Assembly (NCBI RefSeq): GCF_014698065.1
Contig: NZ_JACJSI010000036.1
Location: forward strand, 1,670-65,669
Direction of reading: 5' to 3'
Length of the DNA: 64,000 nucleotides
Source: Nostoc flagelliforme FACHB-838
GTDB taxonomy: Bacteria; Cyanobacteriota; Cyanobacteriia; Cyanobacteriales; Nostocaceae
The translations under genes and the position numbers were made by a program. This document shows positions 26,933 to 35,662 of the stretch, piece by piece. Below the pieces are notes generated by a model. The model ran no database searches and had not been told where the DNA came from. It worked only from the letters and a program-made list of their open reading frames with translations. Position 1 is the first letter of the stretch. Each line of letters begins with the position of its first letter.

Positions 26933-29333
26933 CACTCTCATTTATCAACAACTTAGGCAGCGAGAAATAAAAGGTGGCTCCACTGTCAACTACAGCCTCT
27001 GCCCAGACTCGACCGTTATGTCGATGAATAATGCGTTGCACGTTTGCCAATCCAACACCAGTGCTTTCAAATTGGGGGTCGCTATGTAAGCGTTGAAATA
27101 CTCCAAATAGCTTGTGTATATATTGCATATTAAAGCCTACGCCGTTATCTTGAACAAAAAAGACAACTTCGTTTTCGTTGTCAATACCTCCAACGGTGAT
27201 TTCTGCTAGGTTTTTAGTCTGGGTATATTTTACGGCATTGCCCATCAGGTTGCGAAACACGAGCCGCAGCATGGAGGGGTCGCCCTGAATTTCTGGCAGT
27301 GGCTTGATGTGCCAATTGATTTTGCGTTCTTGGGTTTCTGTGACTAAATCGCGTTTTACCTCTTGTACCAATTCCTCCATATTGAGGTTGATGTAGCGCA
27401 TTTCGGTGCGCCCCATGCGAGAAAATGTCAGCAATTCATCGATCAGTATTCCTGCCTGTTTTGCAGTTTCGGCAATTATTTTCAAATAGCGCTGGCTTGT
27501 TTCATCTAAACTTGTTGAGCTATTACGTTTCTGAAGCAATTCTATAAATCCGGCGATGTGGCGTAGCGGTGCCCGCAAGTCGTGAGAAACTGAATAAGAA
27601 AAAGATTCGAGTTCTTTATTGGCGGCTTCAAGTTGGGCAGTGCGCTCTTGAATCCGTTGCTCCAGCATTTCGTTGAGTTGTTGTAGGGCGGCTTCGGCAA
27701 CTTTGCGATCGTGAATGTCGCTAGCGATGCCTACCCATTTGATAGTCTGTCCGGCTGCATCTCGAAATGGCAAACCGCGAACAATATGCCAACGATAGCT
27801 ACCATCTGAAACTTGACGAAAGCGAATTTCTATTTCGTAGTTTGTACCATTAGCAATAGCCTGCATCGAACTTTTCAAAACGCGATCGCGATCATCAGGG
27901 TGAATGGCATAAATCCAGCCATAGCCAGAGGTTTGCTCCATTGTCAGTCCGGTGAAGTCTAACCAGTATTGATTGCAATAGCTAATACCACCATTGCGTA
28001 GGCGTAGCCCGTCGTAGACATCGCCCATCCAAATAGCCTGCGGTGACACCTCCGTTAAAATTCGGTATCGCTCCTCACTGTCACGTAGCGCTTTTTCTGC
28101 CAAATTGCGATCGTGGGTATCAACACAGGAGCCGATATAGCCGAGAAACTCCCCCGTTGGTGCAAACCGAGGCACACCAGTATCAAAAAGCCAACGATAT
28201 TCGCCATCATTGCGTCTGAGGCGATATTCCATTGTAAAATTTTGTCGGGCATCAAAGGCATTGGTGTATGTGTCTAAGCAACGCTGAAAATCATCAGGAT
28301 GAACACCTTCAGCCCACCCATTGCCCATCTCTTGCTCTAGAGTCCGCCCGGTAAAATCTAGCCAAGGTTTATTAAAGTAGTTACAAAGTTTGTCAGTGCC
28401 AGACATCCAAATCAGTACGGGAGCGGTGTCTGCCAAATTGCGAAAGCGGGCTTCACTTTCGCGCAACGCTGCTTCTGCTAGCTTGCGCTCGCGTAGTGCG
28501 GCTTGCTGTTCGCTGATGTCAGTGATCAACGCTGCATACCCTTCAACGATTCCCTGTCTATTAAACTGAGGAACATAAATACAATTGATGTAGCGTGTGC
28601 CACCATCTTTATAAGGAATTTCACCTTCAAATATTAGCTGCTTTCCTGCCAGTACTTGTTCCACATTGGGACGAAGCATTTGATATGCAGATTCACCTAG
28701 AACTTCCCAAAGATACTTTCCATAGATTTCTGCTGTCGAATGCCCAAACCACTCTTCATAAGCTCGGTTGTTGAAGCGGTAGCGTTGTTCTGCATCTACA
28801 AAAGAAATTAGTACTGGTAAAGTATCTGTAATTAAGCGAAGTTCTGTTTCTCGTTGCCACAGTGCTTCTTCGTTAGACTCTGTTATGCGACCAAACCTGA
28901 CCTCGTTTTCGCGTAGTGACTTCAAAGTTGCCTCAGCTTGCCATTGGGCTGCGCGGCGTGATTCGTTGAGCCAGCTGATTAACCCTGCTGTCAGCATGAA
29001 CGCGATTAGGGGGATTACAAGATTCAGATTTGTAATTTTCAGCTCATAAAATGGCTTAAAAAAGAAGTAATTGATTGCCAAAGTAGACAAAATGGTTGCA
29101 AGTAAACCAGGCCCCAAGCCACCGTACCAGGCACTCACCATCACCGCAGCAAAAAACAGTGCCGCAGGCGTTGGGGTGAGATATGGATTTAGTAGCAGGG
29201 TTGCCCACAGTGCTAAAACAACGGATAGCAAAGCAACACCATAGTGCAGCAGTTGCTCTCGGATGAATGCGCCCTTGTCTCTACGGCCAGCAAAGATGTC
29301 TTGGGATTCAGATGCCCTCGCCTTACGACTCAT
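26901..29333 (-). CDS. Multi-PAS membrane histidine kinase with DUF4118-like N-terminus
   Basis: An 810-residue kinase. Residues about 30-120 form several membrane helices of the DUF4118 type (AALFFAAVMVSAWYGGLGPG). Three PAS/PAC units follow (about 165-290, 290-415, 415-560), then HisKA with SYSVSHDLRAPLRHI and a HATPase (STGVGLANVQRIIHRH) of the CpH1-like subclass. The third PAS contains a 7-codon in-frame insertion from a 21-bp repeat (27999-28019, residues VYDGLRL). It is translated 4 nt after the HTH gene and overlaps the response regulator, so all are one operon. Confidence 0.9.
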   Translation of the reverse strand: MSRKARASESQDIFAGRRDKGAFIREQLLHYGVALLSVVLALWATLLLNPYLTPTPAALFFAAVMVSAWYGGLGPGLLATILSTLAINYFFFKPFYELKITNLNLVIPLIAFMLTAGLISWLNESRRAAQWQAEATLKSLRENEVRFGRITESNEEALWQRETELRLITDTLPVLISFVDAEQRYRFNNRAYEEWFGHSTAEIYGKYLWEVLGESAYQMLRPNVEQVLAGKQLIFEGEIPYKDGGTRYINCIYVPQFNRQGIVEGYAALITDISEQQAALRERKLAEAALRESEARFRNLADTAPVLIWMSGTDKLCNYFNKPWLDFTGRTLEQEMGNGWAEGVHPDDFQRCLDTYTNAFDARQNFTMEYRLRRNDGEYRWLFDTGVPRFAPTGEFLGYIGSCVDTHDRNLAEKALRDSEERYRILTEVSPQAIWMGDVYDGLRLRNGGISYCNQYWLDFTGLTMEQTSGYGWIYAIHPDDRDRVLKSSMQAIANGTNYEIEIRFRQVSDGSYRWHIVRGLPFRDAAGQTIKWVGIASDIHDRKVAEAALQQLNEMLEQRIQERTAQLEAANKELESFSYSVSHDLRAPLRHIAGFIELLQKRNSSTSLDETSQRYLKIIAETAKQAGILIDELLTFSRMGRTEMRYINLNMEELVQEVKRDLVTETQERKINWHIKPLPEIQGDPSMLRLVFRNLMGNAVKYTQTKNLAEITVGGIDNENEVVFFVQDNGVGFNMQYIHKLFGVFQRLHSDPQFESTGVGLANVQRIIHRHNGRVWAEAVVDSGATFYFSLPKLLINESDERTQANSAN
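27999..28019 (-). repeat. 21-bp small dispersed repeat, in frame inside a kinase gene
   Basis: The context is GCG|insert|ATCGC; deleting 21 bases restores a HIP1 site and the residues MGD-RNGGISYCNQYW. The insert adds VYDGLRL at the start of a PAS domain without breaking the frame. The sequence is the reverse complement of the copies at 4112 and 11458. Confidence 0.8.
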
Positions 29334-29337
29334 AACC

Positions 29338-29577
29338 CTAATCTGCTTCTGGAAAATACTGATTTAGCAGTCTTTTGCCGGGTTCGCCCATCTTGCGTAA
29401 CATTTCTTCTATTAGTTTTAGGGCTATGCTTGAAGGCTCTGTATGCCCATTCTCCCAACGGTTAACTGTTTTGAAAGAAACTCCTATTTTAGCAGCAAAC
29501 TGTTTTTGAGAAAGATTAAGTTGCTGCCGAAGCTCCCGAATTAAATCTAAAATTTCCAGCCGCTTTGTTACAGGCAT
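29338..29577 (-). CDS. HTH (XRE family) regulator
   Basis: A 79-residue helix-turn-helix protein: IRELRQQLNLSQKQFAAKIG and VSFKTVNRWENGHTEPS are the two core helices of the Cro/XRE fold. It is the first gene of the kinase operon, four bases before the multi-PAS kinase, and may autoregulate the operon. Confidence 0.88.
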   Translation of the reverse strand: MPVTKRLEILDLIRELRQQLNLSQKQFAAKIGVSFKTVNRWENGHTEPSSIALKLIEEMLRKMGEPGKRLLNQYFPEAD

Positions 29578-29690
29578 TTCTCTATTTTACTTTCATAAAA
29601 TAATTATCATAGGACAGGCGTCTTATTGATTTTCTCCTACTAAGGAAAGATTTTCTTTGTTTCCGTCTCTTACTGAACCGTATTAGTTAA

Positions 29691-30056
29691 AAGGTTCGAC
29701 GATGAAGCTCAAAGGTTCGACGATGAAGCTCAAAGGTTCGACGATGATGCTCAAAGGTTCGACGATGAAGCTCAGAGGTTCAACGATGAAGCTCAAAGGT
29801 TCGACGATGAAGCTCAAAGGTTCGACGATGATGCTCAAAGGTTCGACGATGAAGCTCAGAGGTTCAACGATGAAGCTCAAAGGTTCGACGATGAAGCTCA
29901 AAGGTTCGACGATGATGCTCAAAGGTTCGACGATGAAGCTCAGAGGTTCAACGATGAAGCTCAAAGGTTCGACGATGAAGCTCAAAGGTTCGACGATGAA
30001 GCTCAGAGGTTCAACGATGAAGTTCAGAGGTTCAACGATGATGCTCAAAGGTTCAA
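29691..30056. repeat. 21-bp minisatellite (17.4 copies) with 84-bp higher-order period
   Basis: Units of the form AAGGTTCGACGATGAAGCTC vary at three positions. Classified by those variants the order is A A B C repeated three times (84-bp super-units), then A A C C' B, so blocks of four units were duplicated. Three frames are open across it (MKLKGST on plus, RFDDEAQ on plus, IVEPLSF on minus), all by-products of a stop-free 21-mer. The array begins at the stop codon of the collapsed pentapeptide gene. Confidence 0.88.
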
Positions 30057-30371
30057 GTTTCAGTATCTAAAGGTGAAACTTGAGGTTTCCAATGTTTGGG
30101 TAGTTGAAGATTTTCCGGTAGGATGGTTGTGCGATCGCCTTTAGCCAATTCAATCTGCTGTTGTTCTAGGTTTTCGGCTCCCGTAAGGATCGCATTTTTA
30201 AGATCAGCACCCAGTAGTTGTTAAATCTTTAATTCCATAATCTAACCTTTGCTCTGTTGATAAACCTTCAACATTCACAAAGGCTAAAAAAACAATAAAT
30301 AAGCAAAAAATAAATATAAATTGTAGAACTATTAACCAATTTCTCAGAGGGTCTGTCTTGTTATCAGACAT
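30053..30371 (-). pseudogene. Pentapeptide-repeat gene collapsed by internal deletion
   Basis: From an ATG at 30371 the strand reads MSDNKTDPLRNWLIVLQF plus a membrane helix, parallel to the N-terminus of the intact gene at 30557-32032 (MSSKKTDTQLNWLI). After LDYGIKDLTTTG the frame shifts and the text jumps to the C-terminal end, GADLKNAILTGAENLEQQQ..LAKGDRTTILPENLQ, parallel to LEGTILTGAKNLELQQ there. The whole pentapeptide solenoid is missing. Confidence 0.75.
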
Positions 30372-30556
30372 ATAGAAATTCTAGAGGTTTTTTTAACGAA
30401 CCGCGAAGGACGCAAAGAGCGCAAAGGGAAGAGAATTTTAAAGGGTTTTTGCCGCAGTCCCGCGAATTGTTGAAAAGCTGAGATGCTCCTGGTAAAAGCA
30501 TATCATTTTGTAAAACTGGTAGAATGCGCCCAAATAACGAATGATGCTGAGATAAC

Positions 30557-32032
30557 TTAACTAGACTGCCGCCAATGTGTCGGTGCTTCGATATAATCAG
30601 GTAGACGAGTAGTGCGATCGCCAAGTGCGTCTGTAATCTGCTGCAACTCTAAATTTTTAGCTCCTGTCAAAATTGTCCCTTCCAGTTTGACATCATTAAG
30701 GTTAGTCTCTGAAAAGTTAGCTCCCATCAGGTTTGCTTGAGTCAGGTTAGCTTGATAAAAAGTTGCCCTATATAAATTTGCTCCAATGAGGTTAGCCTGA
30801 AACAGGTCAGCTTCCGTTAAGCTGGCTTCGGAGAGGTTGGCAAAATAGACTTCTGTTTGATGAAGCTTGGCTGCATTCAAATTAGCTCCTGAAAGATTAG
30901 CACCATTTAAATTAGCCCCACAGAGATTAGCACCAATCAAACCCGTTAGCTGTAGGTTGGCTTTCCCCAATTTTGCTCCTTGCAAATTAGCTAAAAACAG
31001 CTTTGCCCCTGAAAGGTTGGCAACTTTTAAGGTTGCTTGTTGCAAGTTAGCTTTATAAAGGTTCGCCCCTTGCAGATTAGCTGCACGCAGACTTGCTCCA
31101 GATAGGTTGGCTGAACGCAGGTTTGCCCCAGTGAAGTTGGTACGGTTGAGGTTAGCCCAACAAAGGTTAGCTCCACATAAACTAGCTTTTTCTAATTTGG
31201 TTTCATAGAGAATAGACCTAATGAGTTTAGCGCCACTAAGGTCAGCCCCACTCAAGTCAGCTCCACGTAAGTCAGCCCCACTCAAGTCAGCCCCACGTAA
31301 ATCTGCTTGTTGCAGGTTAACTTTTAACAGGTCTGCTAATCTAATATCGGTGTTACGTAAATCAAGTTTCTGATCTTTTGGGTCTTCGAGTAAATTACGC
31401 CTGCCGATAACAGTTAGGGCTGCTTGAATATCGGTGCGTATTTTTGGCAATTCTTCATGGAGATTTTGATCTAGCTGCTGTGTCGGACGCGACTCAGTTC
31501 TACGTCTACTTGAGTAAATTTCTGCTTGATATTCCGGCTTTTGTTGCTCCCCTTTTACGTGCTGGATAGGTGCATTCTCTCGCACAAAGGCAGTGAGGAT
31601 TTCCATAATTGTCCAGTGTTCTTTCGGAAAATCCTGAGCAACTCTTTCTAATGCATAAATTGCGCCTGTCCGGGTTTCGATTTTTTCATGTCCAAGCTGG
31701 CCAATTGCCCCCATAAAGCGCTCTGCAATCAATCTGTCTTGATTGAGTTTTGTATTTTGAAGACCAATTTCGAGATTTTTCTCAGCTGCGATCGCATTTT
31801 TCTGCATCGCTTGCGCACGCCTTGCCGCATAATAAGTATTAAACATTGCTGCCGATGCGAGAAAAATTATTGCAGTAGTGGTTAATGCTTGGTTTCTATA
31901 CTGTATTTTTTCCTGTATAGACAATTCTTTAATACTAGACAATACGAAAAAAATTATAGTCAATGAGAAGCCAAATATAACTGTTATGGTTATCAACCAA
32001 TTCAACTGAGTATCTGTCTTTTTAGAAGACAT
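30557..32032 (-). CDS. Membrane-anchored pentapeptide-repeat protein
   Basis: 491 residues. Two membrane helices (about 12-32 and 48-66), a coiled/charged cytoplasmic region with the conserved ERVAQDFPKEHWTIMEILTA and IQAALTVIGRR segments, then about 40 pentapeptides of the A(D/N)LxG type (ADLRGADLSGADL) forming a right-handed beta-helix. A common cyanobacterial family, presumably a protein-interaction scaffold at the membrane; no substrate is known. A paralogous remnant lies directly downstream and a shorter relative upstream. Confidence 0.9.
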   Translation of the reverse strand: MSSKKTDTQLNWLITITVIFGFSLTIIFFVLSSIKELSIQEKIQYRNQALTTTAIIFLASAAMFNTYYAARRAQAMQKNAIAAEKNLEIGLQNTKLNQDRLIAERFMGAIGQLGHEKIETRTGAIYALERVAQDFPKEHWTIMEILTAFVRENAPIQHVKGEQQKPEYQAEIYSSRRRTESRPTQQLDQNLHEELPKIRTDIQAALTVIGRRNLLEDPKDQKLDLRNTDIRLADLLKVNLQQADLRGADLSGADLRGADLSGADLSGAKLIRSILYETKLEKASLCGANLCWANLNRTNFTGANLRSANLSGASLRAANLQGANLYKANLQQATLKVANLSGAKLFLANLQGAKLGKANLQLTGLIGANLCGANLNGANLSGANLNAAKLHQTEVYFANLSEASLTEADLFQANLIGANLYRATFYQANLTQANLMGANFSETNLNDVKLEGTILTGAKNLELQQITDALGDRTTRLPDYIEAPTHWRQSS

Positions 32033-32330
32033 GGTAAAAATTTTCCTTACAACTTAGAATTATTACTTAGGTGTTGAGGAAAAATAGTATAGCATTTAGC
32101 AGAAAATTATAATAGGTGTCCAAACACTCCTTGAACAAAGGAATGATATGGAATATTATTATGTCCTAATTTTCAAAGCTCATTAGGAGTTGCTGCCTAT
32201 TAGAGACTCAATGAATGCATTCCCCAGTTCTGTCTGTGAAAGTATTAAGCCTTATGTATGTACACTGTAGGTTTGCGGGGTGGGGTAATTAGTGTTTAAT
32301 AAGTAATCAAGCAGACATGATATTAGTCTT
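32033..32330. other. Intergenic region between two pentapeptide genes
   Basis: About 300 bp, AT-rich. No gene, hairpin or known repeat was recognised. Confidence 0.4.
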
Positions 32331-33041
32331 TTACTGAGAGAATTTGATTTCTCTAAGATTTGCCCCATCGAGTATGGCATCATTGAGGGTTGAGATATGT
32401 AACCCAGCTAGATATAAACTTGCACGATGCAGGTTAGCTCCACAAAGGTTAGCCCTCTCTAGGTTGGCAGCGCTGAGGATTGCTCCTTCTAAGTTGGCTA
32501 AATGTAAATTAGCCCCTTCGAGGTTAGCTGCACTAAGTATTGCTCCTGCTAGATTAGCTTCTTTAAGGTTGGCTCCGGCTAGATTAGCTTGATAAAGATT
32601 TGTTTGTTTTAGGTTTGCCCCATTCAAGTTTGCTTCTCTCATGTCCGTATAGCTCAAGTCAAGCTGCTCACCTTCTGGGTCTTTGTTTGCATCTCTTCTG
32701 GCGATAACAGTGAGAGCTGCTTGAATATCTACACGAAGTTTTGCTGACAGGTTGTTTGTTACTTTGTCTTGGGGAATACAAGGTGCATTTTCTCGTACAA
32801 AAGTAGCAAGAATGTCTGTAATTATCCAGTGGTACTGTGGATAACTTTGGGCAATTCGTTCTAGCTCAATAATTATAGCTAGACTGCTTTCTATTGTGTT
32901 ATATCCTAGCTGTTGGCTTGCTATTCTTAAACGTTGCTTTGGCGAATAATACTGATTATTTTTAAATTTTTCTTGGAAAGTGTTTATCCAGAGGGATATT
33001 TTTGATAGCTGTATATTATTTATTGGTGAAATATTTTTCAT
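32331..33041 (-). CDS. Pentapeptide-repeat protein without membrane anchor
   Basis: 236 residues. It keeps the same cytoplasmic region as its neighbour (LERIAQSYPQYHWIITDILATFVRENAP; VDIQAALTVIARRD) and then about 17 pentapeptides (ANLAGANLKEANLAG), but lacks the N-terminal helices. Probably arose by duplication of the neighbouring gene. Function unknown. Confidence 0.88.
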   Translation of the reverse strand: MKNISPINNIQLSKISLWINTFQEKFKNNQYYSPKQRLRIASQQLGYNTIESSLAIIIELERIAQSYPQYHWIITDILATFVRENAPCIPQDKVTNNLSAKLRVDIQAALTVIARRDANKDPEGEQLDLSYTDMREANLNGANLKQTNLYQANLAGANLKEANLAGAILSAANLEGANLHLANLEGAILSAANLERANLCGANLHRASLYLAGLHISTLNDAILDGANLREIKFSQ

Positions 33042-33303
33042 AGTATGAAAAAAATCAATAATAACTGAAAATATGCTGAAATGTCCGCAATATTTCTGAA
33101 AAATTTATTCGCGTATGTTATGGCAGATGGAATACAGGCCTAACCCCCGCCCCCTCCCCTACAAAAGAAAGGGAGTAAGTCTCAATGCCCTCTCGTTTTA
33201 GGAGAGAGGTTTGGAGAAAGGTCAAAGTGTATTGCATACAAATGGGAAACGTTATATTGTTTCATGCGTGGTCAATATTTTAATATGGTTATGCAATAAA
33301 AAC

Positions 33304-34536
33304 ATGAAGAATATAACTGTTGAAATTCAACAAAACTTACAACCAATAGTTAAAGACCTGGTGTTAATTGGTGGCGGTCACAGTCATGCTATTGTTATGA
33401 AAATGTTCGGGATAAAACCGTTACCCGGAGTGCGTTTGACATTGATTACCGCAGCCTCAGACACAGCCTACTCTGGAATGTTACCAGGACACATTGCCGG
33501 ATTTTACAGCCACGATGAATGCCATATTGACTTGCGACCTTTGGCGAACTTTGCTCAAGCACGGTTATATATTGACACGGTAGTTGCCCTAGACTTGGAA
33601 AACAACAAAGTTCTTTGTGCTAACGGACTGGTGGTAGATTTTGATTTGCTGTCTATTGATATTGGCAGCACTCCGTCCAGAATATCTGTATCAGGTGCGG
33701 CAGAATATGCGATCGCAGCTAAACCAGTATCGCAGCTATTAGAGCATTGGGATAAATTAATTGAAGCCGTAGGTAAAAATCCTCAAGAACCAATTAGCAT
33801 TGCGATCGTCGGTGGAGGTGCTGGCGGTGTAGAATTAGCGCTATCGATGCGATCGCGTTTACATCAGATTTTACATCAAACTCAACAACCTATTCAAAAC
33901 CTGGAAATTCATTTATTTCAGCGTGAGCAAGAACTGATGCCCAATTACCATCAATCAGTGCGGCATCAACTTCAGCAAATTTTAACTGAGCAAGGTATTA
34001 AGCTGCACCTTGGGGAAACTGTGTGTAAAATTGCACCTACCACCCACAAGGGAACTAAAGAAGTATTTGAAATAGAATGTGAATCTGGCTTGATAGTAGA
34101 GTGCAATAAAATCTTTTGGGTAACACAAGCATCAGCACCCGAATGGTTAAAAACTGCTGGACTAGGAACTGATGAGCAAGGTTTTATTTTGGTAGAAGAC
34201 ACGTTACAATCTCAAACACACCCGCAGGTATTTGCTGCTGGTGACATTGCGACAATGGTGAATCATCCGCGTCCGAAAGCTGGAGTATTCGCAGTTAGAC
34301 AAGGCAAACCTTTATTTGAGAATTTGCAGCGAATTTTATTAGGTAAGTCACTTAAACCTTATAAACCACAGAAACAATATTTAAGTTTAATTGGTACAGG
34401 AGACAAACGAGCGATATCTGCGATGGGCAACGCCTACGCAACCAGAGGCGCTTTTACTTTACCACCTCACAAACTATTGTGGCATTACAAAGATTGGATT
34501 GACCGCCGCTTCATGGAACGCTTTCGCTTTGAATAA
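33304..34536 (+). CDS. FAD/NAD(P)-dependent oxidoreductase (NDH-2/SelD N-domain type)
   Basis: A pyridine-nucleotide disulfide oxidoreductase-fold protein of 410 residues: FAD site DLVLIGGGHSHAIVM, second dinucleotide site IAIVGGGAGGVELALSM, and the FAD-binding VFAAGDIATM. This subfamily is found in cyanobacteria alone or fused to a selenophosphate-synthase-like domain; here it ends at MERFRFE with no such domain. Start chosen at 33304 (MKNITVEIQ). Near the C-terminus a 12-bp insertion (34425-34436) adds four residues. Probably a quinone or small-molecule reductase. Confidence 0.82.
   Translation: MKNITVEIQQNLQPIVKDLVLIGGGHSHAIVMKMFGIKPLPGVRLTLITAASDTAYSGMLPGHIAGFYSHDECHIDLRPLANFAQARLYIDTVVALDLENNKVLCANGLVVDFDLLSIDIGSTPSRISVSGAAEYAIAAKPVSQLLEHWDKLIEAVGKNPQEPISIAIVGGGAGGVELALSMRSRLHQILHQTQQPIQNLEIHLFQREQELMPNYHQSVRHQLQQILTEQGIKLHLGETVCKIAPTTHKGTKEVFEIECESGLIVECNKIFWVTQASAPEWLKTAGLGTDEQGFILVEDTLQSQTHPQVFAAGDIATMVNHPRPKAGVFAVRQGKPLFENLQRILLGKSLKPYKPQKQYLSLIGTGDKRAISAMGNAYATRGAFTLPPHKLLWHYKDWIDRRFMERFRFE
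34425..34436 (+). repeat. 12-bp partial small dispersed repeat, in frame
   Basis: Context GCGAT|GGGCAACGCCTA|CGCA: removal restores a HIP1-like GCGATCGC and the protein AISAIATRGAFTL. The 12 bases equal the 3' half of the 21-bp repeat with one change. Confidence 0.55.
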
Positions 34537-34802
34537 TATCATGTCTGGATAATTGAGTGGGATAAGTTCATGTACACAAACGGACAGATAAGCAACATTA
34601 CATTAAATGTGTAATCATAAAGAAAGTATTGCATCAATCCTAAAGGCATCATTAATCAATCTATGCTTTGATGCTCCGGTTGTAAGTTATGAAGTTTACA
34701 ATTTCTGAATAAAAACAACCTTTTGACCTATTGGGACTAGTTACTGGCTGCTCTCAAGCTGCTCTAGCGTTGCTTCAATCAACACAATGACGCTAGGTTT
34801 TA

Positions 34803-35594
34803 ATGTCAGTATCTAAGCAACCTCATCTCGCAATAGAAAATCAAATACTTACTGCCATGACTATGGCAGAGTACCAACGTCTAGCTCCCCATCTAGAGCA
34901 AGTCCAACTTGAAGTTGGGCAAGTTCTTTATAAAGCTAATGAACCAATAACACACGTTTATTTTCCCCATCAGTCAATAGTTTCTTTAGTTTCTACCCAA
35001 AAAAATGGCTTGACTGTCGAAGCTGGTATAGTGGGCAATGACGGCATCGTAGGCGTTTCCGTCATTTTGGGCAGCAACACTACAAATACAACTGCATTTG
35101 TCCAAATTTCAGGCAGTTCTCTAATGATGAAGACAGAGTTGCTAATCGCCGAGTTCAACCGAGGTGGAGAGCTTCAAGGTTTGCTGTTGCGTTACACTCA
35201 TCGGCTGCTTATCCAGGTAACACAAACACTTGCCTGCAATACCTTACACAGTATAGAACGACGGCTTGCGCGTTGGTTACTCTTCGTTGCTGATCGCGTG
35301 CAATCAGATACATTCTTTCTAACTCAGGAATATATTGCTAAAATGCTGGGCTGCCGTCGCACTGGGGTTACGGAGGTAGCAAATAGACTCAGCCGAGCCG
35401 GAATGATTAGCTACAAGCGTGGCACTATTAATATTTTGAATCGCTCGGGCTTGGAAGATAAGTCTTGTGAATGTTATTCCATGATTAAAGATGAATACGC
35501 TCGATTGCTTAGTGTACCGAGTCAGCCTGCTCTTGACAAAGGGAGCAGGGAGAGGGAAAATCATTTTCCCCTCTCCCTGCACAAGAATCTTTGA
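34803..35594 (+). CDS. Crp/Fnr family transcriptional regulator
   Basis: 263 residues: a cyclic-nucleotide-binding-like beta-roll (QLEVGQVLYKANEPITHVYFPHQSIVSLV) and a C-terminal winged helix (LTQEYIAKMLGCRRTGVTEVANRLSRAGMI). The phosphate-binding cassette of true CRP is not conserved, so the ligand is unknown. The last 17 codons lie in a mobile-looking hairpin (35545-35580), so the original C-terminus was probably shorter. Located downstream of the oxidoreductase but with a 266-bp gap. Confidence 0.88.
   Translation: MSVSKQPHLAIENQILTAMTMAEYQRLAPHLEQVQLEVGQVLYKANEPITHVYFPHQSIVSLVSTQKNGLTVEAGIVGNDGIVGVSVILGSNTTNTTAFVQISGSSLMMKTELLIAEFNRGGELQGLLLRYTHRLLIQVTQTLACNTLHSIERRLARWLLFVADRVQSDTFFLTQEYIAKMLGCRRTGVTEVANRLSRAGMISYKRGTINILNRSGLEDKSCECYSMIKDEYARLLSVPSQPALDKGSRERENHFPLSLHKNL
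35545..35580. terminator. Long hairpin at the 3' end of the Crp/Fnr gene
   Basis: GCAGGGAGAGGGAAAA (35545-35560) pairs with TTTTCCCCTCTCCCTGC (35564-35580) around a 3-base loop. It is inside the open frame, 14 nt before the stop, and is probably both repeat-derived and a terminator between the two convergent genes. Confidence 0.55.
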
Positions 35595-35662
35595 CTCAAT
35601 ATCCAGGCGGACAGAGCTAACGGGAAGGGAGACAAAGTACAGCTTTGGCGGGGTGGAGTTCT

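Noticed and set aside
29683-30070. Frames of about 121 codons on both strands (MKLKGST, IVEPLSF) and a third open plus frame
   Set aside because: By-products of the minisatellite; no start signals and no non-repeat sequence of protein character.
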